Positions 33,802 through 42,724 are shown, counted from the first letter of the stretch. The stretch: DNA of 56,787 bases from Hymenobacter sp. IS2118 (GCF_000715495.1 NZ_JNLX01000098.1:1-56787); one strand, 5' to 3'. The notes: generated by a model not told the origin, from the sequence alone. Numbers and translations are program-made.

Positions 33802-35907
33802 TTACTGCACCTCCCCGCCTGCCAGCACCTCCTTCTCAATCCACTTTCCATCTTCGCGCATCAGCTCAATCAGGTCGTCGACGGCGCGTTCTTCGGGCAC
33901 TGATTTTTTGATAACTTCCTGGCCGCGGTAGAGGGCAATTTTGCCCTTGCCCACGCCCACGTAGCCGTAATCTGCATCGGCCATTTCGCCGGGGCCGTTC
34001 ACGATGCAGCCCATGATGCCGATTTTGATGCCTTTGAGGTGGTCGGTGCGCTTGCGAATCATGGCCGTGGTTTCCTGCAGGTCGAACAGCGTCCGGCCGC
34101 AGCTGGGGCAGCTGATGTATTCGGTTTTGCTCATGCGGGTGCGGGCCGCCTGCAAAATACCGAAGGAGAGCTGATTCAGACTGTCGATGGTCGTTAGCCA
34201 TTCGGCTTTGGGGCGCTCAGGCAGCAGCTCAGTACTGAGTACCACGCCATCGCCAAGGCCATCGAGGAGCAGGCCGCCCACGTCGGTAGCGGCGTAGAGC
34301 TGGGTTTCCTCATCGCGCAGGGCCGGGTATTGCCGGTTGATGATGACCGGGCAGGTGACGCCCGCCTGCATCAGCTCAAAAAAGGCCCGCCGGATTTCCG
34401 GCATGGCGTGGGCATTTTCGGTGTACAGGAATACCACCACGGTGCGGTCCTCGCGCAATTGGTTGAGGGCCGGTCCTGTGAGGGACGCCAGGTTGTGGAA
34501 CACAAAGTTCAGGGCCGGGTGCTTCTCAGCTGCCCCGGCGTATTCGGCCTGGGTGAGTACCGGGAAGTGGTCGGCGCGGTGGCCGGCATCGCACCAGGCG
34601 CTGTAATCCACGATTTCCCTCAGGCCATTGGGCAGCATGAAGGGCGAAGGAACCTGCCCGGTATAGATGTAGTCGGCACCCAAATCCGACATCTGAAATT
34701 TATCCAGAAAAGGCGAATAAAGCTGCCCGGCTGCCCGTAAGTCGGCGTATTCCAGGTTTTGCAGGCGCGACAAATCGGCAATAACACGCGGCACGTTGCC
34801 CCCACCAATGTTCTCGACTTCCCGCGTCACGCGCCGGAAATACTGAAAAGGATTGATGGGCGAGAGGTAGCCCTGGGCGTTAACCTCACTCCCCGGCCCC
34901 CTCTCCAAAAAAGAGGGGGAGCCAGGTATCCCTGCAACGAAATCTTTAGTCTCCCCCTCTATTTTGGAGAGGGGGCCGGGGGGTGAGGTGAGTGGCGCGA
35001 TGGGCTGCGCCTGCGCGGCGCGACCCGTGTAGCGGTCAATCAGCATGCGGGCCACCGGGGCTTCGGCTTCGGGGGCTTCGGTCAGGCTCACACGCACGGT
35101 ATCGCCGAGGCCGTCTTCGAGCAGCGTGCCGATGCCCACGGCGCTCTTGATACGGCCGTCTTCGGCCTCGCCGGCTTCGGTTACGCCGAGGTGCAGCGGG
35201 TAGGGCTGCAGGCCTTCTTCATCCAGTTTCTGCACCAGCAGGCGGTAGGCCTGCACCATTACCTGGGTGTTGCTGGCCTTCATGCTCAGCACCACATCGT
35301 AGTAATTTTCTTCCTCGCAAAGGCGCAGGAATTCCAGGGCCGACTCCACCATGCCCAGCGGCGTATCGCCGTAGCGGCTCAGAATGCGGTCGCTCAGCGA
35401 GCCGTGGTTAGTGCCGATGCGCATGGCGGTGCCGTACTGCTTGCAAATCTGGACCAGCGGCCGGAACCGCTCGCGGATGCGCTCAACTTCGGCCGCGTAG
35501 GTGGCGTCGGTGTAATCCAGCTCTTCAAATTTCTTCTTGTCGGCGTAGTTACCGGGGTTCACGCGCACTTTCTCCACGATGCGGGCGGCCAGCTCGGCAG
35601 CGTTGGGCGTGAAGTGAATGTCGGCGATGAGCGGTACGTTGCAGCCGCGCTTGCGCAGCTCCTTCTTGATTTCCAGCAAGTTTTGGGCTTCTTTGATGCT
35701 GGGCGCGGTGATGCGCACGTACTCGCAGCCGGCCGCCACCATGCGCAGCGTCTGCTCCACCGAGCCTTGCGTGTCCATCGTGTCCACGGTGGTCATGCTT
35801 TGCACCCGGATGGGGAAGTTACCGCCCATCGGCACGCCGCCAATGTTTACTACGCGGGCCACGCGGCGCTTATACTCGGTCAGGCTGGGGCAATACGTCT
35901 TATTCAT
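33802..35907 (-). CDS. ispG: 4-hydroxy-3-methylbut-2-enyl diphosphate synthase, long form
   Basis: A 701-residue IspG (GcpE), the [4Fe-4S] enzyme converting MEcPP to HMBPP in the MEP isoprenoid pathway. The N-terminal TIM barrel (about 15-300) has NIGGVPMGGNFPIRVQSMTT and GTNHGSLSDRILSRYGD. The long middle domain is the extra domain found in Bacteroidota and plants. The C-terminal iron-sulfur domain has SCPSCGRTLFDLQ and IMGCIVNGPGEMADADYGYV. Residues about 305-342 come from an inverted repeat (34883-34993) read in frame, which adds TSPPGPLSKIEGETK and the following residues between domains. The 111-base insert keeps the frame. ATG 35907. Confidence 0.93.
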   Translation of the reverse strand: MNKTYCPSLTEYKRRVARVVNIGGVPMGGNFPIRVQSMTTVDTMDTQGSVEQTLRMVAAGCEYVRITAPSIKEAQNLLEIKKELRKRGCNVPLIADIHFTPNAAELAARIVEKVRVNPGNYADKKKFEELDYTDATYAAEVERIRERFRPLVQICKQYGTAMRIGTNHGSLSDRILSRYGDTPLGMVESALEFLRLCEEENYYDVVLSMKASNTQVMVQAYRLLVQKLDEEGLQPYPLHLGVTEAGEAEDGRIKSAVGIGTLLEDGLGDTVRVSLTEAPEAEAPVARMLIDRYTGRAAQAQPIAPLTSPPGPLSKIEGETKDFVAGIPGSPSFLERGPGSEVNAQGYLSPINPFQYFRRVTREVENIGGGNVPRVIADLSRLQNLEYADLRAAGQLYSPFLDKFQMSDLGADYIYTGQVPSPFMLPNGLREIVDYSAWCDAGHRADHFPVLTQAEYAGAAEKHPALNFVFHNLASLTGPALNQLREDRTVVVFLYTENAHAMPEIRRAFFELMQAGVTCPVIINRQYPALRDEETQLYAATDVGGLLLDGLGDGVVLSTELLPERPKAEWLTTIDSLNQLSFGILQAARTRMSKTEYISCPSCGRTLFDLQETTAMIRKRTDHLKGIKIGIMGCIVNGPGEMADADYGYVGVGKGKIALYRGQEVIKKSVPEERAVDDLIELMREDGKWIEKEVLAGGEVQ
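34883..34993 (-). repeat. Inverted repeat (MITE-like) inserted in frame in ispG
   Basis: The left arm CCTCACTCCCCGGCCCCCTC and the right arm GAGGGGGCCGGGGGGTGAGG mirror each other around a middle of about 60 bases that holds shorter inner inverted words (AGAGGGGGAG / CTCCCCCTCT). The total is 111 bases, exactly 37 codons. The arms resemble those of the element at 22395-22540 in CCTCACCCC...CCCCCTCTCC wording. Confidence 0.88.
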
Positions 35908-36113
35908 GGGCCAAAAACTACGGGGAGCCGGCTAAAGTTGCGCCGTAGCGCAAAGGTAAAGCGGTTCGGGGCGGGCTTCGCTCCTGCTCACGGCCGCAAC
36001 TTCCGGGCGGGTTTTGCTGTCTTTTGGTTTCGGAGCGGCGCGCTTGGTCCTGCAAACCCTTTCCATTAGATTTCAGGGGCGGGCCGATATTCGTCCTATT
36101 TTCACAAAACGCT

Positions 36114-36599
36114 ATGATTCAAGCACGAGCGATGCTCCTGGGTTTGGGCCTGCTGCTGGCACTACCCGGCAGGAGCCAACAGGTGGCAGTCATCAAGTTT
36201 CCGGAGCTGCAAAAGCGGCTTTCGCGGCCCACGGACACCACCTACGTGGTTAATTTCTGGGCTACCTGGTGCGCGCCCTGCGTGAAAGAGTTGCCTAATT
36301 TCGAGCAAGTGGGCACCACTTACGCCAACCAAAAGGTAAAAGTCTTGCTGGTGAGCCTGGACTACGCCTCGCAGCTCGACAAAAAAGTCCGGCCCTTCGT
36401 GAGGCAACGCGCCCTGAAATCGGAAGTAGTGCTGCTCAACGAAAGCGACCCTAATTCCTGGCTGGAAGAAGTTGATGCCAAATGGACGGGCTCTATTCCG
36501 TTCACCCTCATTGTCAATAACAAAACCAAGCAGCGGGCTACTTTCGAACGGGAGCTTTCCAAAGCCCAGCTAACGGCCGCCCTACAGAAGTTTTTGTAA
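36114..36599 (+). CDS. Secreted TlpA-like thioredoxin-fold protein
   Basis: A 161-residue protein with an N-terminal signal peptide (about 1-20, GLGLLLALPGRSQQ) and a thioredoxin fold with the redox pair WCAPC in VVNFWATWCAPCVKELPNFE. A later segment SIPFTLIVNNKTKQR contains the cis-Pro. Such TlpA/ResA-like proteins reduce or transfer disulfides in the periplasm, for example for cytochrome c maturation. ATG 36114 opens the signal peptide. Divergent from ispG; the second thioredoxin-fold gene follows on the same strand after 94 bases. Confidence 0.88.
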   Translation: MIQARAMLLGLGLLLALPGRSQQVAVIKFPELQKRLSRPTDTTYVVNFWATWCAPCVKELPNFEQVGTTYANQKVKVLLVSLDYASQLDKKVRPFVRQRALKSEVVLLNESDPNSWLEEVDAKWTGSIPFTLIVNNKTKQRATFERELSKAQLTAALQKFL

Positions 36600-36602
36600 A
36601 TT

Positions 36603-36643
36603 CAAGTTGTTAAGCAGTTAGCTTTAAGCTACAAGCTTTTTTG
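36603..36643. repeat. Short repeat words AGTTAGCTTTAAGCTACAAGC
   Basis: AAGTTGTTAAGCAGTTAGCTT and TAAGCTACAAGCTTTTTT make a weak inverted repeat of the same word style as at 46249-46276. It may also be a terminator for the TlpA-like gene. Confidence 0.4.
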
Positions 36644-36693
36644 GTCGTAATAATAGCGTTGACACTCATTTCCCCTCACCCAACTGTTTTCCT

Positions 36694-37302
36694 ATGAAGA
36701 AGCTCCTCCCCTTTTCCCTGCTCTGCTTTGCCTTGCTGCTGAGCAGCTTCGTTCTCCGCCCCGAATCCGGGGGGTATCAGGTGGGCGACAAAGCCACCGA
36801 TTTCAAGCTCAAAAACATTGATGGCAAAATGGTGTCGCTGGCCGATAACAAAGCCGCCAAGGGCTATATCGTGGTATTCACCTGCAATACCTGTCCCTAC
36901 GCCAAGGCCTACGAAAGCCGCATCATCGCCCTGAATGAGAAGTACGCGCCCCTGGGCTACCCCGTAATTGCCATCAACCCGAATGACCCTGTAGTGGCCC
37001 CCGGCGACTCTTTTGAGGCGATGAAAACCAAGAAATACGCCTTTCCCTACCTGCTCGATGAAAGCCAGCAGGTAGCCAAAGCCTACGGGGCCACGCGCAC
37101 ACCCCACCTCTACTTACTCAAGCGGCAGGCTAACGACCTGGTAGTATCCTACATCGGCGCCATCGACGATAATTCGGAAGACGCCAAACTGGTGAAAACG
37201 AATTACCTGGAAAACGCCCTGGCCGAAATAATGGCCGGCAAGCCCGCCAGCACCAGCACCACCAAAGCTATCGGCTGCACCATAAAGTGGAAGCAGGCCT
37301 AA
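36694..37302 (+). CDS. Secreted redoxin (AhpC/TSA-like thioredoxin family)
   Basis: A 202-residue exported protein. A signal peptide covers residues 1-22. The redoxin domain begins YQVGDKATDFKLKNIDGK and carries CNTCPY in VVFTCNTCPYAKAYESRI, a CxxC redox pair in peroxiredoxin-like setting. VIAINPNDPVVAPGDSFEAM and GATRTPHLYLLKRQ (cis-Pro region) follow. It probably reduces disulfides or peroxides outside the cytoplasm. A C-terminal cysteine (IGCTIKWK) is extra. A long palindromic terminator follows. Confidence 0.87.
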   Translation: MKKLLPFSLLCFALLLSSFVLRPESGGYQVGDKATDFKLKNIDGKMVSLADNKAAKGYIVVFTCNTCPYAKAYESRIIALNEKYAPLGYPVIAINPNDPVVAPGDSFEAMKTKKYAFPYLLDESQQVAKAYGATRTPHLYLLKRQANDLVVSYIGAIDDNSEDAKLVKTNYLENALAEIMAGKPASTSTTKAIGCTIKWKQA

Positions 37303-37315
37303 ACCCATGCTGAAA

Positions 37316-37363
37316 GTTGAAACGCAAAACGTCAGGCAAATGCCTGACGTTTTGCGTTTCAAC
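37316..37363. terminator. Perfect palindromic terminator between redoxin and quinone oxidoreductase genes
   Basis: GTTGAAACGCAAAACGTCAG and its exact mirror form a 23-base stem with a 2-base loop at 37316-37363, between two convergent genes. The arms contain A and T runs at both sides, so it works in both directions. Confidence 0.9.
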
Positions 37364-37373
37364 TGGTTTGCAA

Positions 37374-38354
37374 CTACCGGGCAGCTGCTACCTCCAGTAC
37401 TATTTTCCCAATGTGCGCGCTGCTCTCCATCAGCTGATGCGCAGCAGCAGCTTCGGCCAGCGGAAAGGTGCGGTGAATTACGGGGCGAAACGCAGCGGTG
37501 GCAACCAGCGGCCACACGTGCTGCTGCACTGCCGCAGCCAGGGCGGCCTTAAAATCGGCGGAGCGGGGCCGCAGGGTGCTGCCCGTGATGGTCAGGCGGC
37601 GCCGCATAACATCCAGGGCATTGAATTCGGCTGCCGCGCCTTGCATGGCGTTGATGAAGACCAGGCGGCCGTCGTCGTTGAGCAAGCGCAGGTTTTTGGC
37701 AGTGTATTCTCCGCCAATCATGTCCAATACCACATCAACCCCGGTCGGCTTCAACACCGCTTCAAAGTCTTCCTCCTTGTAATTGATGGCCCACTCGGCC
37801 CCCAGCTCGCGGCAAGCCGTGCACTTGGCCGCATCACCAGCCGTGATGGCGACCCGGCTACCCAGGGCCGTGGCCAATTGAATGGCCGTGGTGCCGATGC
37901 CGCTGCTGCCGCCGTGCACCAGCAGCGTTTCGCCCGGCCGCAGCGCGCCCCGCTGAAACACGTTGTGCCACACCGTGAACACCGTTTCGGGCAGCGCGGC
38001 GGCTTCTACCATGCTGCATCCGGCCGGCACGGGCAGGCAGTGGCGGGCGTCTACTACGACGTATTCGGCATAGCCCCCGGCTGGTAGCAGGGCACATACG
38101 GCATCGCCGGGCCGCCAACGGGTTACATCGGTCCCGCACTGTTCTATGGTGCCCGCAACTTCCAGCCCCGGCACCAGACCGGCAACTTCGCCGCTGCCCG
38201 CGTATTTGCCCTGGCGCATGAGTACGTCGGGCCGGTTCACGCCGGCCGCCTGCACCCGAATCAACACTTCGTGGGCTGCGGGCCGCGGCCGGGGCTGCTG
38301 TTGCAGCTGTAATACGTCGGGCCCGCCGGGCTGCTGGATGATAATAGCATTCAT
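37374..38354 (-). CDS. NAD(P)H:quinone oxidoreductase, zinc-independent MDR family
   Basis: A 326-residue medium-chain dehydrogenase of the PIG3/quinone oxidoreductase group. An N-terminal GroES-like domain has IIIQQPGGPDVLQLQ and VNRPDVLMRQGKY. The Rossmann domain has LVHGGSSGIGTTAIQLATAL, the NADPH-binding glycine loop. Structural zinc cysteines are absent, as in quinone reductases. The end reads RPVIHRTFPLAEAAAAHQ. It likely reduces quinones or enals with NADPH. ATG 38354 was chosen over a TTG 33 bases upstream. Confidence 0.88.
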   Translation of the reverse strand: MNAIIIQQPGGPDVLQLQQQPRPRPAAHEVLIRVQAAGVNRPDVLMRQGKYAGSGEVAGLVPGLEVAGTIEQCGTDVTRWRPGDAVCALLPAGGYAEYVVVDARHCLPVPAGCSMVEAAALPETVFTVWHNVFQRGALRPGETLLVHGGSSGIGTTAIQLATALGSRVAITAGDAAKCTACRELGAEWAINYKEEDFEAVLKPTGVDVVLDMIGGEYTAKNLRLLNDDGRLVFINAMQGAAAEFNALDVMRRRLTITGSTLRPRSADFKAALAAAVQQHVWPLVATAAFRPVIHRTFPLAEAAAAHQLMESSAHIGKIVLEVAAAR

Positions 38355-38406
38355 GGATATTGAATTTTGAGTGGCGCTGCTGGCCACAAGCTGACCTATG
38401 CAAACG

Positions 38407-38432
38407 AAAAACGGCTCCGAAGAGCCGTTTTT
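38407..38432. terminator. Hairpin upstream of the quinone oxidoreductase
   Basis: AAAAACGGCTC and GAGCCGTTTTT around a CGAA tetraloop, a compact bidirectional intrinsic terminator. It would end transcription coming from the PAS-protein gene. Confidence 0.9.
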
Positions 38433-38481
38433 ATCGAACTATTAAGCAGGTACGCATAAGTAATCGTGTTGAGTTTTGACC

Positions 38482-38569
38482 GTCATGCTGAGCTTGTCGA
38501 AGCATCTCTACCGCACCGTCAATACCATTCAACGGTGCGGTAGAGATGCTTCGACAAGCTCAGCATGAC
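38482..38569. repeat. 38-base-stem hairpin of the GTCATGCTGAGCTTGTCGAAG family
   Basis: GTCATGCTGAGCTTGTCGAA followed by GCATCTCTACCGCACCGT is mirrored exactly, with only a 12-base loop. The same outer words occur at 55611-55640 and partly at 15068-15139. Confidence 0.93.
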
Positions 38570-38723
38570 CCGCTTTGTTGCTACGGTTACTTTTGCACCA
38601 CTGCTTAAAACAACTTTATGCCAGACGACTAACCAAAATCAATCGGAAAACGTGGTAAAATTGAATGCGCATCTAACACCAATAAAGCAATGTTTTACAG
38701 TAACTTGAGTCTATAAACAAACC

Positions 38724-39272
38724 TTAAAGCTGACTGCTTAATTGCTGCTTCAGCGCCTGCACTTCCCGCTCCAAATCCAAGGTTCGGAATACGACTTTGG
38801 CTTCCAGGTCAGAATAGGCGACCTCGAGCTGCTCACGCAATTGGCGCTGCTCCTGAATATCGGTACAGGTGCCAAACCAGGCTATCAGGCGGCCTTCTTC
38901 GTCCCGGCGCGGCAGAGCCTGCCCCAGAAACCAACGATACGAACCGTCTTTGGCTTTGAAGCGGTATTCAATGCTGTAGTCATTGCCGGTGGCCAGGCAA
39001 TGGCCCCATACCTGGCGGGCGCGTTCCCGGTCATCGGGGTGCAGCAGGTTGTTCCACATGTTGGGGCCTACACTGTCGGCCAGCGTGAAGCCGGTGAAAT
39101 CAGTCCAGCGCTGATTGAAATACGTGTGGAACCCCGCCGGGTCAGTAATCCAGACCAGCTGCGGAATGACGTCTGCTAAAAAAGTAAACTGCTCGGCTCC
39201 TACCGTGCCCTGCTCGGAGGCAGCGGGTATGGCGGAGGATGGCAACGTTTCAGAAACAGGCGTGGTGCTCAT
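38724..39272 (-). CDS. Single PAS-domain protein
   Basis: A 182-residue protein with one PAS domain (about 28-145; LADVIPQLVWITDPAGFHTY, RWTDFTGFT, LHPDDRERARQVWGHCLATG, YRFKAKDGSYRWFLG) of the PAS_3 type and a C-terminal helical coiled coil (about 147-182). No kinase, GGDEF or DNA-binding part is attached, so it is a sensor or signalling fragment that may bind a partner. ATG 39272 starts it. A small unknown gene lies 42 bases upstream on the same strand. Confidence 0.83.
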   Translation of the reverse strand: MSTTPVSETLPSSAIPAASEQGTVGAEQFTFLADVIPQLVWITDPAGFHTYFNQRWTDFTGFTLADSVGPNMWNNLLHPDDRERARQVWGHCLATGNDYSIEYRFKAKDGSYRWFLGQALPRRDEEGRLIAWFGTCTDIQEQRQLREQLEVAYSDLEAKVVFRTLDLEREVQALKQQLSSQL

Positions 39273-39314
39273 GGGCAAGGTAGGCTTAAAGGCGGCGCTG
39301 ATAAAGACAGGAAG

Positions 39315-39680
39315 TTATACGAGGTCGAGCTGCATTTCCATGCCCGACGCAAAATACAGATTGAGCTGGCTGTTCAGCCCATTGGCCGAACGCCGCAAAC
39401 GCGTCACCAGGGCCCGCGTTGCTTCGGTAGGCAGCTCAAAATTGAGGTAAGGCCGGCTCATCAACTCATCACGCATCACGGCCCAACTGCCGGTTTGGCT
39501 CAATCCCTCATCGGACGATTGGGCTTCCAGCTGGCCGGCGGCAAGCACAAAGCGGGTTGCTTTCGCCATCGTGCTGCCGGGGTCATTCCGGTTGAGGACA
39601 CGGGTAGCCACGTGCCATTCCCCGTTGAAATACGCATCAGGCAGTTGTTGTAAATTTATATCCAGCAACAAATCAGACAT
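39315..39680 (-). CDS. Hypothetical protein before the PAS gene
   Basis: A 121-residue protein (MSDLLLDINLQQLPDAYFNG to LYFASGMEMQLDLV), soluble, with no family I recognise. It is probably cotranscribed with the PAS-domain gene (42-base gap). ATG 39680 was chosen because upstream residues look random. The start LQQLPDAYFNGEWHVATRVL may form a beta-barrel or lipocalin-like segment, but this is only an impression. Confidence 0.6.
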   Translation of the reverse strand: MSDLLLDINLQQLPDAYFNGEWHVATRVLNRNDPGSTMAKATRFVLAAGQLEAQSSDEGLSQTGSWAVMRDELMSRPYLNFELPTEATRALVTRLRRSANGLNSQLNLYFASGMEMQLDLV

Positions 39681-39824
39681 ACAGAAAAAGAGAGGAACCG
39701 GCCGCCAGGCAAATGTGAGCAGGCACCGTTGGAACAGGATATAGGTAAACTGACGGGCTAAACCCAATTGGCCGCTGCCACGTTCCTTTGCAAACAAATT
39801 AAGCCCTTACCAGGCTTTTAAACC

Positions 39825-40388
39825 GTGAGAAAACCCCAGTTTATTCCCGTCATTATCGGTGCCGCGCGTTTTACCGGCCTGGCGGCCTGGCAAACCGGAC
39901 GCCTGTTCCGCCAACTAGCTGCCCGCGCCCTCGATAGCGTGCAGGACGTGCTACGGGCAGAAGTTGAAAAAGGAAACCTGAAGCTGGTGGTCGATTTTCT
40001 GGCCGACAAAGCCCTACCCGCGGCCCGCGTGCTGCTGATGGAGCAGATGACCGTGCGCCTGCTGGTGCGCCTAGGCCTGCGCGGGGCCTTGGCGTCGAAC
40101 ATCGTGGGCTGGGTACTTCCGTTCGTTGTTGAGAAGCTGATAAAGGTCGGGCAGCAGAGTGGCTTGTTCGACAAGCTAATGGCCAACGCGACCGTGAGCG
40201 AGGCCCTGACCAAGCTAGACGACCTACGCAGCGCAACTTGGCAAATGCTGGTGCCCGACCCCGGCAGCAGTGCCGAGCTGCTGGAAGACGACGACACCCT
40301 GACGCCCCGCCTGCCTTTGCTACTGGCTGCCCCGGCCGAGCCCGCTACCAAAAAGGCCACCGCCAAGGGCACCGCTAAAAGGGCTTAA
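39825..40388 (+). CDS. Hypothetical protein with GTG start
   Basis: A 187-residue protein of unknown function (RKPQFIPVIIGAARFTGLAA start; helical throughout; a weakly hydrophobic stretch near 85-105; a Lys/Ala-rich end ATKKATAKGTAKRA). It starts at GTG 39825; a TTCCTTTG box at 39783 supports transcription just upstream. It could be a membrane-associated structural protein. Divergent from the small unknown gene. Confidence 0.6.
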   Translation: MRKPQFIPVIIGAARFTGLAAWQTGRLFRQLAARALDSVQDVLRAEVEKGNLKLVVDFLADKALPAARVLLMEQMTVRLLVRLGLRGALASNIVGWVLPFVVEKLIKVGQQSGLFDKLMANATVSEALTKLDDLRSATWQMLVPDPGSSAELLEDDDTLTPRLPLLLAAPAEPATKKATAKGTAKRA

Positions 40389-40394
40389 CACTCA

Positions 40395-40418
40395 CAAAAA
40401 AGGCCCTTTACGGGCCTT
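40395..40418 (-). terminator. Hairpin for glnN
   Basis: AAGGCCC and GGGCCTT around TTTAC. On the minus strand the stem is followed by a T-run of six, so it should stop glnN transcription about 117 bases after its stop codon. Confidence 0.7.
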
Positions 40419-40534
40419 ACCTGCAATCGTTTGCGGGGGTTCTCCAAAAAAAGGCACCTCACGGAGATACCTCTTTCAAAACCGGGGCGCGGCGAGAATT
40501 CCCACCCAACACCGGACCCGATTCCATCCCCTGA

Positions 40535-42724
40535 TTACCGACTGAACAATAGTTCGCGGTACTTTACCAGAGGCCAGTCCTCGTCGGCCACCATACGTTC
40601 GAGCTTGTCTACAGCGCGGCGAATGGGGTCGAATTTTGGCTTAATATCCTCGCAGTATGCGACCGCCAGCTCGCGGGCATCTCCGAGTTTGTTTACTCTT
40701 TTGCGGGCTTCAATCATCGCATCCACGTTGGTTTTGATGGTTGAAACGTGGCGCGAAATATCTTTAATCATGCCCACCGTCACCTGGCTGTGCTCGTCGT
40801 CGAGGCCTAGCTCGCGCAGGCCACGCACGTTGTTCACCAATTTGGTCTGGTAAGCCAGCGCCGTAGGTATTACGTGGTTTACGGCCAAATCGCCCATTAC
40901 GCGGCTCTCAATTTGAATTTTTTTCTGGTATTCCTCCAGCAATATCTCGTGGCGGGCGTGCAGCTCTACCTGCGAAAATATACCGTGGCGGGCAAATAGC
41001 GCGGCCGCATCGTCCCGAATCAGGGCGTCGAGGGCCTGCGGCGTGGTCGCAATGTTGCTGAGACCGCGACGCTCGGCTTCCTGCTTCCACTCTTCCGAGT
41101 AGCCATTGCCCTCGAAACGAATGGCTTTGGAGCTGATGACGTACTCGCGCAGCACTTCCACGATGGCAACTTCCTTCTTTTTGCCGTCCTCAATCAAAGC
41201 ATCAACTGACTTTTTGAATTCTATGAGCTGGTCGGCCACGATGGTGTTGAGCACCGTCATCGACGAGGAGCAGTTGGCCGACGAGCCCACGGCACGGAAT
41301 TCGAACTTGTTGCCGGTGAAGGCGAAAGGCGACGTCCGGTTGCGGTCGGTGTTGTCGAGCAGGATGGCGGGAATCTTGTCGATGCCCAGCTTCAGGTAAA
41401 TGTTGTCGCCTTTGTCGAGCGGCAGCTTGGCGGTGCGCTCCAGCTCGTCCAGCACCGAGTTCAGCATCGAGCCCACGAAAACCGACACAATGGCGGGCGG
41501 CGCCTCGTTGGCGCCCAGCCGGTGGTCGTTCGAGGCCGAGGCGATGCTGGAACGCAGCAGGTCGGCGTAGCGGTGCACAGCCTGAATGGTGGTGATGAAG
41601 AAGGCCAGGAACTGCAGGTTCTCTTTGGGGCGGCGGCCGGGCGCGAGAAGGTTCACGCCGGTATCGGTGCTCATCGCCCAGTTGTTGTGCTTGCCGCTGC
41701 CGTTCACGCCGGCGTAGGGCTTCTCGTGCAGCAGCACTTTGAAGTTGTGCCGCTCGGCTACACGGTCCATCACATCCATCAACAGCTGGTTGTGGTCGAT
41801 GGCGAGGTTGGCGTCTTCAAAGGTAGGCGCACACTCAAACTGATTGGGCGCCACCTCGTTGTGCCGGGTCCGCAGCGGAATACCGAGCAGGTTGGCCTCT
41901 TCCTCAAACTCCAGCATAAACCCGTGCACGCGGGCCGGAATCGAGCCAAAGTAATGGTCGTCGAGCTGCTGCCCTTTGGCCGGTGCGTAGCCAAACAGGG
42001 TGCGGCCGGTCATCACCAGGTCGGGCCGGGCGTCGTGGAGCGCTTTGTCGACCAGAAAATATTCCTGCTCGATGCCCAGCGTGGTGTTCACGCGGCTCAC
42101 GTCCTTGTCAAAGTAATGACAAACCTCCAGGGCAGCCTTTTCGAGCACGGCCAGCGACTTGAGCAACGGAGCTTTGTAGTCGAGGGCTTCGCCGGTGTAG
42201 GCCACAAAAATGGTGGGGATGCACAGCGTTTTGGCACCCACCGTTTCGATGATAAATGCCGGCGAAGTGGGGTCCCAAGCCGTGTAGCCACGGGCTTCGA
42301 ACGTATTGCGGATACCACCGTTCGGGAACGACGACGCATCGGGCTCCTGCTGCACGAGCGCCGAGCCTTTGAAATTTTCAATTGGCCGGCCGTCGGAGTT
42401 CAGGTCGAAGAAGGAGTCGTGCTTTTCGGCCGTGGAACCGGTCAGGGGCTGAAACCAGTGGGTGTAGTGGGTAGCGCCCTTGGCCATGGCCCAGGTTTTC
42501 ATGGCCGAGGCCACGGCGTCGGCCACGTTGTGCTCCACACTGCTGCCCTGCCGGATGGTCGACTGCAGCTTTTTGAAATAATCGCCGGGCATGTTGGCCC
42601 GCATGGCTTCCAGATTGAACACGTTTTGGCCAAAGCTGTCGGAGCGACGCGCGGCGGCGGGCACCACCGTGATGGGATGGCGATGGTTAACGAGTTCTAG
42701 GGCTTTGAAGCGGAGAATTGCCAT
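40535..42724 (-). CDS. glnN: Glutamine synthetase type III
   Basis: A 729-residue GSIII, which makes glutamine from glutamate, ammonia and ATP; the long form is typical of Bacteroidota and cyanobacteria. Characteristic stretches include RRSDSFGQNVFNLEAMRANM near the N terminus, HDSFFDLNSDGRPIENFKGS, LGIEQEYFLVDKAL (glutamate-binding motif), HNEVAPNQFECAPTFEDANL and LLHEKPYAGVNGSGKHNNWA (ATP-binding). ATG 42724 was chosen: the 19 residues upstream are not family-like. A TATCTTTG box lies 55 bases upstream. It stands alone, so nitrogen regulation is not visible. Confidence 0.95.
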   Translation of the reverse strand: MAILRFKALELVNHRHPITVVPAAARRSDSFGQNVFNLEAMRANMPGDYFKKLQSTIRQGSSVEHNVADAVASAMKTWAMAKGATHYTHWFQPLTGSTAEKHDSFFDLNSDGRPIENFKGSALVQQEPDASSFPNGGIRNTFEARGYTAWDPTSPAFIIETVGAKTLCIPTIFVAYTGEALDYKAPLLKSLAVLEKAALEVCHYFDKDVSRVNTTLGIEQEYFLVDKALHDARPDLVMTGRTLFGYAPAKGQQLDDHYFGSIPARVHGFMLEFEEEANLLGIPLRTRHNEVAPNQFECAPTFEDANLAIDHNQLLMDVMDRVAERHNFKVLLHEKPYAGVNGSGKHNNWAMSTDTGVNLLAPGRRPKENLQFLAFFITTIQAVHRYADLLRSSIASASNDHRLGANEAPPAIVSVFVGSMLNSVLDELERTAKLPLDKGDNIYLKLGIDKIPAILLDNTDRNRTSPFAFTGNKFEFRAVGSSANCSSSMTVLNTIVADQLIEFKKSVDALIEDGKKKEVAIVEVLREYVISSKAIRFEGNGYSEEWKQEAERRGLSNIATTPQALDALIRDDAAALFARHGIFSQVELHARHEILLEEYQKKIQIESRVMGDLAVNHVIPTALAYQTKLVNNVRGLRELGLDDEHSQVTVGMIKDISRHVSTIKTNVDAMIEARKRVNKLGDARELAVAYCEDIKPKFDPIRRAVDKLERMVADEDWPLVKYRELLFSR

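Larger units (their letters stand above)
38355..38723. other. Intergenic region with terminator and long hairpin repeat
   Basis: 369 bases with no gene. It contains the hairpin at 38407-38432, the repeat at 38482-38569 and a plain AT-rich stretch up to the PAS gene. Confidence 0.65.

Noticed and set aside
41522..42700. Plus-strand open frame of 392 residues over glnN
   Set aside because: Antisense of a clear type III glutamine synthetase; Gly/His/Val-rich composition is a third-position GC artefact.
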